NCBI RefSeq assembly: GCF_000400505.1
Contig: NZ_CM001857.1
Coordinates: 1,648,386-1,712,385 of the forward strand
DNA length: 64,000 bases
Origin: Musicola paradisiaca NCPPB 2511
GTDB taxonomy: Bacteria; Pseudomonadota; Gammaproteobacteria; Enterobacterales; Enterobacteriaceae
Reading direction: 5' to 3'
The notes beneath the pieces were generated by a model. That model was not told the DNA's origin, searched no databases, and saw nothing but the letters and a program-made list of their open reading frames with translations. A program made the position numbers and the translations under genes. Shown in pieces: positions 56,575 through 64,000 of the stretch; position 1 is the stretch's first letter, and every line of letters starts with the position of its first letter.

Positions 56575-57123
56575 ATGCAATTTAATATACCTACATGGCT
56601 GACCCTGCTTCGTGTTGCCCTGATACCTTTCTTCGTTCTGGCGTTTTATCTGCCGTTCAGCTGGGCTCCCGTGGTTTGTGCAAGTCTCTTTGTTTATGCT
56701 GCTGTAACTGATTGGTTTGATGGTTTTCTTGCCCGGCGCTGGAAGCAGACTACAAGGTTTGGCGCTTTCCTTGATCCGGTTGCGGACAAAGTATTGGTGG
56801 CCGTTGCACTGGTACTGGTCATTGAGCATTATCACTCATGGTGGATCAGCCTCCCTGCCGCCACCATGATTGCCCGTGAGATTATCATCTCTGCATTACG
56901 CGAATGGATGGCGGAAATCGGTAAACGCAGTAGTGTCGCTGTTTCCTGGATCGGGAAAGTCAAAACCATGGCGCAGATGGTCGCGCTGGTGGGGTTGCTA
57001 TGGCGGCCAGACCCATGGGTAGAGATCGCTGCGGTAGGGGCACTCTATATCGCTGCTGTGCTGACATTCTGGTCAATGTTCAACTACCTTAAAGCCGCAC
57101 GACACGATTTGCTTGAACATTAG
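56575..57123 (+). CDS. pgsA: CDP-diacylglycerol-glycerol-3-phosphate 3-phosphatidyltransferase
   Basis: 182 residues from ATG 56575 ([14 protein letters not shown]), the E. coli length; a TTG 9 bases earlier is possible. The CDP-alcohol phosphotransferase motif D-G-x2-A-R-x8-G-x3-D-x3-D is seen as [20 protein letters not shown] then LDPVADK. Inner-membrane enzyme of phosphatidylglycerol synthesis. Lies between uvrC and glyW as in other Enterobacterales. Confidence 0.97.
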   Translation: MQFNIPTWLTLLRVALIPFFVLAFYLPFSWAPVVCASLFVYAAVTDWFDGFLARRWKQTTRFGAFLDPVADKVLVAVALVLVIEHYHSWWISLPAATMIAREIIISALREWMAEIGKRSSVAVSWIGKVKTMAQMVALVGLLWRPDPWVEIAAVGALYIAAVLTFWSMFNYLKAARHDLLEH

Positions 57124-57261
57124 CTCTCTGCGTTAAAACAAAGCAGGTGATGGGATGCAAGGGACTCGTTTGTTGACTAGCGAGCTCTGGTCAGTAGCGT
57201 GCGGCGCATTAACAGCGTATTTGATTCAGAGTAATATGAACTGCATCAATATGTTAGTAAC

Positions 57262-57337
<76 letters not shown>

Positions 57338-58239
57338 GTTCTCTTCTATAGACGTCGACCAAAGTCCGTACTCCATCGATTCGGCAGAGCTTAGGCTCTT
57401 TTAGGTATCTAGTAAGCACCACCGTCGTCTCTCTATCAACCACGTCCAGGTAGCGCATGATTCAGAACGTGCAATACGGTTGTGTTGCCGTGCGCATTGT
57501 TGGCGAAATTCCCCCGGCATGAACAGTAAATATCTTCTCACGGTAAGTGTAAGTATCCCGCTAAACCGAACCTGTAGTGTTATATCTCCAGCAGACTTCA
57601 AGTGGTAAGCATGTTGCGGCGTTCGTTCATTCGAATCACTTACTTGAGTAAGCGCATCGGGATTTACCCATTTGCCGAGCTATAAGGCGCTGCATACGTC
57701 TTGTCCTAAAGAACTAACGCCTGGCGTTGCTCAACACGCCAGCCGGTTGTCCTGCAACTCGAATGATTTAGGGTATAGATAAGAATGCGCAGGCTATTTA
57801 ATAAACATGCTACACTTCCGAAAATTATCAGATTTGTTACATGTCGGATCAGATAGCTGCTGTGATCCCGTATGTTAAACCCTTGTTATAGGGAGCTAAT
57901 AATTAATTTATGTATTAATAAAATTAATATAATTGGAGTTTGAAAGAGGGTAGAACAACGGGCGTATCAATGCAAAGTTCGTTTTTAACTTTCTTATTTA
58001 AAATAATGAGTTATTAATTAGTAAACAAAGATTATTGTTCTGTCTGGCTAGATCGTTGTTAGCAGGAGTCACTTGCTACGAAGAATATTTGGTGTGATTT
58101 ATGAAGAAAATCTACAGTAACGTGCACTAACAATAGGGAGATAGTAAAGGTTTTTATGTCGCAGATAAAACAGAACTTAACATTAACAATATGCAAACGA
58201 TTAACCTTTAGAGTTAACAACTTTTTATTTTTTTCTGGT
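57338..58239. other. Non-coding stretch after glyW
   Basis: About 900 bases without a convincing gene. It holds repeat copy C (57594-57778) and then a very A/T-rich stretch (about 57.85-58.25 kb) before the TetR gene. Short open frames on the minus strand at 57.3-57.6 kb resemble nothing I recognise and may be decayed. No cysT or leuZ sequence is visible. Confidence 0.6.
57594..57778 (-). repeat. Inverted-repeat element, copy C (long form, reverse orientation)
   Basis: Read on the minus strand it begins tataccctaaatcattcgag then TTGCAGGACAA, shares internal sequence with copy D (GTTGA-AACG-C-GGCGTT, then TTAGG-CAA), contains ACTCAAGTAAGTGATTCG-like sequence also met in copy D, and ends CACTTGAAGTCT. 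About 185 bp, non-coding. Confidence 0.75.
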
Positions 58240-58251
58240 TGTAATTTTACA
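58240..58251. promoter_or_regulatory. Candidate TetR operator
   Basis: TGTAA-tt-TTACA is a perfect inverted repeat ending 17 bases before the TetR start codon and next to a -10-like TACTAAT. Position suits autorepression of the operon; assignment is inference. Confidence 0.4.
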
Positions 58252-58268
58252 TACTAATAGGTACAAAA

Positions 58269-58820
58269 ATGAAAGCTAAAGACACGTTGATAAAGACAAT
58301 GCAGGAACTGTTGTGGACAAAGGGATACTCCAATACGAGTCCTAAAGAAATACAGAAGGCATCCGGTGTAGGACAAGGCAGCATGTATCACCACTTTAAG
58401 GGGAAAGCTGACTTGGCGCGCCAGACCATCCTGCGTAATGCAGAGGAACTGCAACAAGAAATCGCTGGTATTTTGCACACGGAAAAAAGCGCACGTGAGC
58501 GTATTGGAAACTACTTGCAGCGAGAGCGTGACATTCTTTCCGGGTGTCGTATGGGGGGGTTGGCGCAGGATAGCGAGATTATCCGCGATGATTCACTCCG
58601 TGAGCCTATAGCCCAAAATTTTGAATGGTTGATTGGCGAGATAGAGAGCGTACTTGAAGCGGGCAAAGCGTCAGGGGAGTTTTCTGCCGAGCTGAATGTT
58701 AAACATACAGCATTAACACTGATTTCAGTCATGCAAGGAGCATTTGTGATTGCCCGGGCTACACAGTCCGAAGCGTATTACAAACAGGCTATTGCTGGAG
58801 TGATTGAAATGCTGAGTTAA
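58269..58820 (+). CDS. TetR/AcrR-family transcriptional regulator
   Basis: 183 residues. N-terminal HTH: LLWTKGYSNTSPKEIQKASG then VGQGSMYHHFKGKADLA. The ligand-binding part with CRMGGLAQDSEIIRDDSLRE resembles the LmrA/YxaF group. First gene of a same-strand operon; the cupin gene starts 30 bp after its stop, so it probably represses its own operon, relieved by a small ligand. Confidence 0.92.
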   Translation: MKAKDTLIKTMQELLWTKGYSNTSPKEIQKASGVGQGSMYHHFKGKADLARQTILRNAEELQQEIAGILHTEKSARERIGNYLQRERDILSGCRMGGLAQDSEIIRDDSLREPIAQNFEWLIGEIESVLEAGKASGEFSAELNVKHTALTLISVMQGAFVIARATQSEAYYKQAIAGVIEMLS

Positions 58821-58850
58821 GAGTCATACAGATCTTATGGAGAAGAGAAA

Positions 58851-59228
58851 GTGAATAACGATTTGCCCGTTACCATGAATTTGTTTTCATTAATTAAAGA
58901 CATTGATGCCGTTAAGTGGGAGACCCACAGTACGCTGGATCGTAAAAATGCACGTATTTTTGATATTTTCCATGATGATTCGGGGCAACGTATCTCGTTG
59001 GTACATTGCGCGCCGGGAGCATCAGCAAAATCTCATCTTCATAAAGGGCATGAAACGTTTCTCATTCTTGATGGGTCATTCGAAGATGAAAATGGTGTCT
59101 ATCTTCCGGGGGATCTAGTTTGTTATGCGCCAGGTAGTCAGCATGCCTGGCGTACACCACAGGGCGCCTTGATATACGCAACATGGGGCGATCGCGTTGA
59201 ATCAGGATTAACAGATACTGCAGCATGA
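58851..59228 (+). CDS. ChrR-like cupin protein
   Basis: 125 residues from a GTG start with GGAGAAGAG upstream. A single cupin barrel with the metal-binding pattern HLHKGHETFLILDGSFEDEN, GVYLPGDLVCYAPGSQH (His, His, Glu, His), typical of the cupin_7/ChrR C-terminal group. It lacks the ChrR anti-sigma domain, so is more likely an enzyme or sensor. Overlaps the next gene by 4 bp (ATGA). Confidence 0.88.
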   Translation: MNNDLPVTMNLFSLIKDIDAVKWETHSTLDRKNARIFDIFHDDSGQRISLVHCAPGASAKSHLHKGHETFLILDGSFEDENGVYLPGDLVCYAPGSQHAWRTPQGALIYATWGDRVESGLTDTAA

Positions 59229-61165
59229 AATCAATTCTAACTCAGGCTCGAATCCTGTATTTGACCGAAGATCCGCACAAAATCACGGCGCAGTTACAGG
59301 GGGAAACGTTCACGTTGTCATCAGCTCAGCCTTTACGTAATGACATTTCAACGGATGAAATTACCCCCATCCCAGCACTAGCCTATTATGACGAGCGCCT
59401 GGGGAGCTTTGTCTGGACTGGCTTAAAATGCTCAAATGAGAATCCCATTCGGAAAAACGCCGTTATAAATGCGGGTGTTAATGTTGTTGTTGGGGGCTTG
59501 CGTTATGGAAAAGGTTCATCCAGGGAGCACAGCCCGGTAGCGGAAAAAGCAGCAGGTATACAGCTTGTAATTGCAGAGAGTTTTGAGCGTATTTACCGGC
59601 AAAATGCGGATAACATCGGCCTGTTAACGTCTACGGATATGGGGCTGCTTGCCCGACTTGAACGGGGTGATGTCGTTACCATTGAAGACATCATCGCCGG
59701 GCGGGAGGACACTTCTCGTCAGGTTCTTCAATGTGGAGGTCTTCTCCCTTGGTGGAAAGCACAATTAAACCAGTATGGTTTGCCGCAGTTGGTTGGTACT
59801 GAATTAACAGAAAAGAGGATGACATTGTGCGAGAAAATCATCGCCAGACATCTGCTTACAGGTATTCATTCTTCAGGAAACGCATTACATCTGCGGCCGG
59901 ATTGGCGTTTTATTCATGAATATTACACCGCCATGTGTGGCCACATGTTAAAGCGAACCTTTGGGGATAACCTGACACTTTGGCAGCCTGAGTCGGTGGT
60001 TACTTTCGAAGATCATTTACCTTACATGCATCAAAGTAAGGTGCATGTTGAGCAGAAACTGACGGGTGATCTTGAGCATTTGTTGGATGCTCATCGTGCT
60101 TTTACTCAGCAGTGGCGGCTGACTGCACACCGTTACAACCTGGACGGTGATGGGGCCGAAGGTATTTCGCATGCACTCATGGCGGAGCGCTATGCATTGC
60201 CGGGCCAAATTATTATTGGTACTGACTCTCATACACCACATTGTGGTGCGTTAGGGTGCCTGGCGATTGGTGTTGGTAGTACAGACATGGCTGCCAGCAT
60301 GGTAACGGGTGTGTTTCGGCTGATGTCTCCTGATAGTGTTCGGGTTGTTTTTACCGGAAGATTGCCTGAAGGAACCGGTGCAAAGGACATGATCCTTCAA
60401 TTGCTGTCTACAGAATGGATCCGGCAAGGGAATGGCATTGGTAAAGTTTTTGAGTTCTGCGGCGATACGATTGAGCGATTATCCATTGATGATCGTATCA
60501 CTTTAACGAATATGGTGGCTGAACTTGGGGGGGTATCCGGCCTGATTGCACCAGACAGTAATACTGTTAACTTTTTGAAAGAACGTCGTGGTATCCATTT
60601 TACTCTTGAGCCTTGGATGCACAGTGATGAAGGGGCAAGTTATGCCGCGGTGATAGAAATTGACTGTCGGGAATTGTCGCCGATGGTTGCTTCTCCAGGG
60701 GATCCGGGTAATGGTCTGGCACTATCACAACTCACTGAGCCTGTAAAAATAGACATCGCTTATGGCGGATCTTGTACGGCAGGAAAACGGGATGATTTTG
60801 ACGAGTATCACAAAGTTCTTCACTGGGCAGTACAGAAAGGGAAGAAGATCCCGTCGGACGTCATGTTATACCTTCAGTTCGGTACTATGGATGTTTATGA
60901 ATATTGTCACGAGCGAGGATATTTAGAGACATTTAAAAACGCAGGTGCAATTTTATTAAAGCCGGCTTGTGGTGCATGTGCGAATTGCGGGCCCGGTGCC
61001 TCTTTTAATAGTAACCAAGTGACGATTAGCGCTATTAATAGGAATTTTCCAGGGCGTTCTGGTCCGGGAAAAGTTTGGCTCGCCAGCCCATCAACGGTGG
61101 TTGCCAGCGCAGTAAAGGGTGAAATAATATCCTTTAATGATTTAAGAATGCTATATCCTACATAA
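59225..61165 (+). CDS. Fused isopropylmalate-isomerase-type hydro-lyase (LeuD-like then LeuC-like)
   Basis: 646 residues. Residues 1-195 are the swivelling small-subunit domain (VGGLRYGKGSSREHSPVAEK); residues 196-646 are the large-subunit domain with IIIGTDSHTPHCGALGCLAI and the [4Fe-4S] cysteines in GGSCTAGKRDD and KPACGACANCGPG. Aconitase superfamily; the small-before-large fusion is opposite to aconitase order. Relatives isomerise 2-alkylmalates in leucine and chain-extension pathways, so it probably acts on a substituted malate made by a synthase not in this window. Next to an oxygenase and an aminotransferase it suggests a dedicated amino acid pathway. Its final codons (LYPT) and stop lie in repeat copy D. 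Confidence 0.9.
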   Translation: MKSILTQARILYLTEDPHKITAQLQGETFTLSSAQPLRNDISTDEITPIPALAYYDERLGSFVWTGLKCSNENPIRKNAVINAGVNVVVGGLRYGKGSSREHSPVAEKAAGIQLVIAESFERIYRQNADNIGLLTSTDMGLLARLERGDVVTIEDIIAGREDTSRQVLQCGGLLPWWKAQLNQYGLPQLVGTELTEKRMTLCEKIIARHLLTGIHSSGNALHLRPDWRFIHEYYTAMCGHMLKRTFGDNLTLWQPESVVTFEDHLPYMHQSKVHVEQKLTGDLEHLLDAHRAFTQQWRLTAHRYNLDGDGAEGISHALMAERYALPGQIIIGTDSHTPHCGALGCLAIGVGSTDMAASMVTGVFRLMSPDSVRVVFTGRLPEGTGAKDMILQLLSTEWIRQGNGIGKVFEFCGDTIERLSIDDRITLTNMVAELGGVSGLIAPDSNTVNFLKERRGIHFTLEPWMHSDEGASYAAVIEIDCRELSPMVASPGDPGNGLALSQLTEPVKIDIAYGGSCTAGKRDDFDEYHKVLHWAVQKGKKIPSDVMLYLQFGTMDVYEYCHERGYLETFKNAGAILLKPACGACANCGPGASFNSNQVTISAINRNFPGRSGPGKVWLASPSTVVASAVKGEIISFNDLRMLYPT

Positions 61166-61350
61166 TTCGAGTTGCAGGACAAATAGTTAGCATGTTGAAT
61201 AACGTCTGGCGTTCGCTTTTTAGGGCAAAGCTGATTAAGCGTCTTGTCACGCGGCACGTCAGTGAATGCCGGTACACTTATTCAAGTAAGTCATTCGAGT
61301 GAGCAAATGCTACCAATGCGCCTGCAACTTGAAGTATGACGGATATATAT
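61154..61350 (+). repeat. Inverted-repeat element, copy D, overlapping a stop codon
   Basis: Left end tatcctacataattcgagtt then GCAGGACAA, right end CCTGCAACTTGAAGTATGACGG then ATATA; about 197 bp, long form related to copy C but in the opposite orientation. Supplies the TAA stop of the hydro-lyase gene. It is followed by near-tandem tatatatagggtata units to about 61380. Confidence 0.8.
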
Positions 61351-61411
61351 AGGGTATATGTATATATAGGGTATATATAGTTGATTTGTTAATTATCATT
61401 TCATTGACAGG

Positions 61412-62431
61412 ATGCAAGAAATCATGAAACCTTTTTATCATTTCTCAGATGAAGAGAATAATCAATTAACACATTTTTTAAGTCAGAACGCAGTAAACCC
61501 ATACACCCATTATCAAGAGTTTAAATTAACAATAAATGAGTTGTGTCAGTCCCGCAAAGTACCTGGATTTTTTATTGATATCTGTAATTCAATTAAACAT
61601 GAAAGACATCATGGTATCAGTGATGTGCATGTTTTGCGTAACTGCCCTCGTGATATTAATGTTCCCGCATTGGATCCGGATAATCCGCTTGAAGATAAAT
61701 ATAAAAAGAAAAAAACGTTTATCGGCGAAGCACTACTAGAAACATTTGCATTGCTTACCGGCACACCGCTTCTGGCGTATGGTAGCCGCCATAATGGGGA
61801 CTTTTTTACAGATGTAGTAGCAATTCGTAAATATAGTGGGCAATTAACCGGTTTCAGTGACAGTGAACTGGTTTATCACAATGACCGTACTGCTCATGCA
61901 GTTCGTGCCGATTTTGTTACGTTGCTTGGCCTGCATTGCCCGGATGAAGAACTGATTTTTACCGGCTACATTGATGGAAAGTCATTAATCAAGCATTTGT
62001 CTGAGGAGCAACAGACGGCACTGCGCCAGCCTTGGTATCGCACGGAGTTTGATGTTTATTCTCGTGAAACAAATAGTCGTCAAATCAGCTCTCCAGATCA
62101 TGCAATCCTTAAAAATCACCACAGTATTCGCTATCTGGACACACTGACTCATGTGGCACCTGGGGCGCCGGAGCAGGCAAAAGATGCGCTGATAGCATTT
62201 ATGCAGGCGATGACAAAAGCGGATAAGCAACGTCATAGGATTATTCAGGGTGATCTTCTTGTTTTCGCGAATCAGGATGGGCTACATAATCGTGAAAAAA
62301 TAGATATCCAGAATAAAGAAAATGCTGCTCGTCGATGGTTATTGAAAACATACGCTTTTCGTGATCAAAAAACGGCGGAGCAATACCAGGCTTATTGGGC
62401 TAAAGGGATGTTTGGTCTGGTTGAGGATTAA
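61412..62431 (+). CDS. Fe(II)/2-oxoglutarate oxygenase, TauD/clavaminate-synthase-like
   Basis: 339 residues; ATG 61424 is an alternative start with better spacing from AGGA. The facial triad is seen as HND in LVYHNDRTAH and the distal His in DGLHNRE, with the 2-oxoglutarate-binding Arg in the RRWLLKTYAFR stretch. This layout is that of amino-acid and peptide hydroxylases of the clavaminate synthase-like group. Unlike the PKS-linked homologue at 8316 it keeps the acidic ligand, so it should be active. Probably hydroxylates or desaturates the amino acid or its precursor. Confidence 0.85.
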   Translation: MQEIMKPFYHFSDEENNQLTHFLSQNAVNPYTHYQEFKLTINELCQSRKVPGFFIDICNSIKHERHHGISDVHVLRNCPRDINVPALDPDNPLEDKYKKKKTFIGEALLETFALLTGTPLLAYGSRHNGDFFTDVVAIRKYSGQLTGFSDSELVYHNDRTAHAVRADFVTLLGLHCPDEELIFTGYIDGKSLIKHLSEEQQTALRQPWYRTEFDVYSRETNSRQISSPDHAILKNHHSIRYLDTLTHVAPGAPEQAKDALIAFMQAMTKADKQRHRIIQGDLLVFANQDGLHNREKIDIQNKENAARRWLLKTYAFRDQKTAEQYQAYWAKGMFGLVED

Positions 62432-62475
62432 TTATCTAACGAATTAATACCACTCCCATTATTATTAATAAGTAG

Positions 62476-63687
62476 ATGACGAATATGAGAAGCGTAGCCG
62501 ATCGTGTAAAACGTATAGGCCTTTCTGAAACCTATGCGATTCTTGATAAAGTTAAAAAAATGAAAGCCGAAGGGCATGTCGTTTATGATCTCGGCGGCGG
62601 TGAACCCGATTTTTCCACACCTGAGCATATAATAAATTTTACTGTGTCAGCCATGAAAAATGGCATGACGCATTATACAGCCAGTAAGGGTTCCCCAGGA
62701 CTGCTCAAAGCAATAGCTAATCGTTTATTTGAAGAGAATCATATCTCAGCGTGCTGGGATAAAAATATTATTGTTACGCCTTCTGCCAAGCATGCATTGT
62801 TTATTACATTAATGACATTACTTAACCCTGGTGATGAGATTGTTATTCCATCGCCTTGTTGGGTGAGTTATATCGCAATGGCGGAAATGGCAGGCGCAAA
62901 AGCGGTTGATCTACCTTTAACTCGTGAAAATAAATATCAAATAACACGTAAAGCATTGGCTGCCTGTATTACTGATAAAACACGGGTATTGCTGTTAAAT
63001 AATCCCAATAACCCGACTGGGCACATCCTTACAGAAGAAGAAATACAGGTTATATGCCAGGTCGCGCTGGAACATGATCTTTTCGTTGTCATGGATGAAA
63101 TTTATGAACATATCCGCTATATCACTGCGCCGCACCGAAGTATTGCGGCGGAGCCGGGCATGTTTGAACGCACTATAACGGTTAGCGGCTTTTCTAAAGC
63201 CTGGGCAATGACGGGGTGGCGTCTGGGGTATCTCTGCGCCCCGGAATACGTGTTGAATGAAATACTCAAGGTTCAGCAACACAGTGTCGGCTGTGCCGGC
63301 GCATTTATTCAGCAAGGTGGATTAGCTGCGCTGATCGGGGATCGTCAACCGATGGAGGATATGGTTAAGGCGTACCGAAAACGTCGGGATTATATGGTTG
63401 ACAGCCTGAACAGGATCCCTGGCATCGAATGCTATGTGCCGGAAGGCGGACTCTATGTCTATGCCGATATTCGCGGTCTTGGCATGGGCGACGCACAAAC
63501 ATTCACCCTCTGGTTACTTGCCCATGCCCATGTTGCCGTGACCCCAGGAACCGCCTTTGGTAAAGAAGAAACCATGATGATCAGGTTATCTTTTGCCGGT
63601 GCCATGGAAACCATTGTTGCGGCGATGGATAGCATCGCCGAAGCGATAACGGAATATGACGCATCGCTGCAACAGGAGGCATCATGA
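62476..63687 (+). CDS. Class I/II PLP-dependent aminotransferase
   Basis: 403 residues, fold type I. GGGEPDFSTPEHI, HYTASKGSPGLLKAIA, NNPNNPTGHILTEEE, Asp-Tyr in MDEIYEHIRY, and the PLP-Lys in SGFSKAWAMTGWRLGY. Aspartate-aminotransferase-like group Ib. In this operon it probably converts a 2-oxo acid into the amino acid, or the reverse. Stop overlaps the next start (ATGA). Confidence 0.93.
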   Translation: MTNMRSVADRVKRIGLSETYAILDKVKKMKAEGHVVYDLGGGEPDFSTPEHIINFTVSAMKNGMTHYTASKGSPGLLKAIANRLFEENHISACWDKNIIVTPSAKHALFITLMTLLNPGDEIVIPSPCWVSYIAMAEMAGAKAVDLPLTRENKYQITRKALAACITDKTRVLLLNNPNNPTGHILTEEEIQVICQVALEHDLFVVMDEIYEHIRYITAPHRSIAAEPGMFERTITVSGFSKAWAMTGWRLGYLCAPEYVLNEILKVQQHSVGCAGAFIQQGGLAALIGDRQPMEDMVKAYRKRRDYMVDSLNRIPGIECYVPEGGLYVYADIRGLGMGDAQTFTLWLLAHAHVAVTPGTAFGKEETMMIRLSFAGAMETIVAAMDSIAEAITEYDASLQQEAS

Positions 63688-64000
63688 CGACGCCTCTGCG
63701 TATTGCCATTATCGGCAACGGGCCTCGGGCACTCTCTGTTCTTGAGCGTCTTGCCGTGAGATTACAAAAGCAGCCTGAAGCGGCCGTTGATATTCACTAT
63801 ATCGATAAGCAGCATCCGGAAACAGGGAGGATCTGGCGTCGGGATCAGGATGACTGTTTTGTCATGAACACCGTTGCTGAAGAGGTGTCGGCTTTTTCGG
63901 GCGCAGGTGATGCTGAGAATGCCAGGCCGGGTTGCGGCCCTTCTCTTGCCGTCTGGTGGAAACAGACTCGTGATGATTTTCCCGGCGATAATACCTGGGC
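63684..64000 (+). CDS. FAD/NAD(P)-binding protein, cut by window end
   Basis: AGGAGG precedes the ATG, which overlaps the aminotransferase stop. The 105 visible residues show the dinucleotide-binding start IAIIGNGPRALSVLERL followed by DIHYIDKQHPETGRIWRRDQ and MNT, typical of the NAD_binding_9 group (FAD/NAD(P)-binding proteins found in small-molecule pathways). Likely an oxidoreductase or N-oxygenase of the same operon; the rest lies outside the window. Confidence 0.8.
   Translation, partial: MTTPLRIAIIGNGPRALSVLERLAVRLQKQPEAAVDIHYIDKQHPETGRIWRRDQDDCFVMNTVAEEVSAFSGAGDAENARPGCGPSLAVWWKQTRDDFPGDNTW

Overview
This window comes from an enterobacterium. The block yecF-uvrY-uvrC-pgsA-glyW, a Nac homologue and a CycA homologue are typical of Enterobacterales. 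The mix of a large trans-acyltransferase polyketide island, a beta-glucoside PTS remnant and the short ATAATTCGAGTTGCAG repeat suggests a Pectobacteriaceae plant associate such as Dickeya or a relative; the genus is inference, not proof.

Region 1 (1 to 39.7 kb) is the right-hand part of a trans-AT polyketide/NRPS-like gene cluster, all on the + strand. Three megasynthases lie head to tail: PKS1 (its 5' end is outside the window), PKS2 and PKS3 (5612 aa). Between PKS1 and PKS2 sit a free acyl carrier protein, a JmjC/FIH-fold oxygenase homologue whose metal-binding Asp is Gly (HxG), and a 119-residue protein of unknown family. The order read from motifs is (KS off window) DH-KR-ACP-ACP, KS-ACP, KS0 // free ACP // KS-DH-ACP, KS-KR // cMT-ACP-ACP, KS-DH*-ACP, KS-KR-ACP, KS-ACP-TE, KS-ACP-C. 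None of the megasynthases carries an acyltransferase domain. Loading is supplied in trans by an AT plus acyl-hydrolase tandem protein and a separate AT at 36.5 to 39.7 kb. A PfaD-type enoyl reductase lies just before them. The PfaD gene and the acyl-hydrolase half each carry a one-base frameshift at a homopolymer. A secreted protein of unknown function is embedded in the operon.

Region 2 (39.7 to 40.7 kb) is a decayed island edge. It holds a BglG-type antiterminator/terminator leader, a broken PTS EIIB fragment, a broken P4-type integrase, and then tRNA-Asn. This is the arrangement left by an element inserted at a tRNA-Asn gene.

Region 3 (40.9 to 52.5 kb) begins with a LysR regulator divergent from a compact operon: an oligopeptide/dipeptide-type ABC transporter, a dihydrodipicolinate-synthase-family aldolase and two nucleoside hydrolases. 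A Nac homologue follows that is only the N-terminal 91 residues but still has a sigma-54 promoter, an upstream NtrC-like site and its own terminator. Then comes cycA on the minus strand.

Region 4 (52.8 to 57.3 kb) is housekeeping: tRNA-Lys(CUU), yecF, uvrY, uvrC, pgsA and tRNA-Gly.

Region 5 (57.3 to 64 kb) lies directly after glyW, where cysT and leuZ are found in E. coli. It holds a second, smaller biosynthetic-looking operon: a TetR regulator, a ChrR-like cupin, a fused LeuD-LeuC-type hydro-lyase, an Fe(II)/2-oxoglutarate oxygenase, a class I aminotransferase and a flavin/NAD(P)-binding protein cut by the window end. Together these could make a non-proteinogenic amino acid by 2-oxo-acid chain extension, hydroxylation and transamination. 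Four copies of one small inverted-repeat element (about 65 to 197 bp) are scattered through the two biosynthetic regions, and two of them supply the stop codon of the gene they follow.
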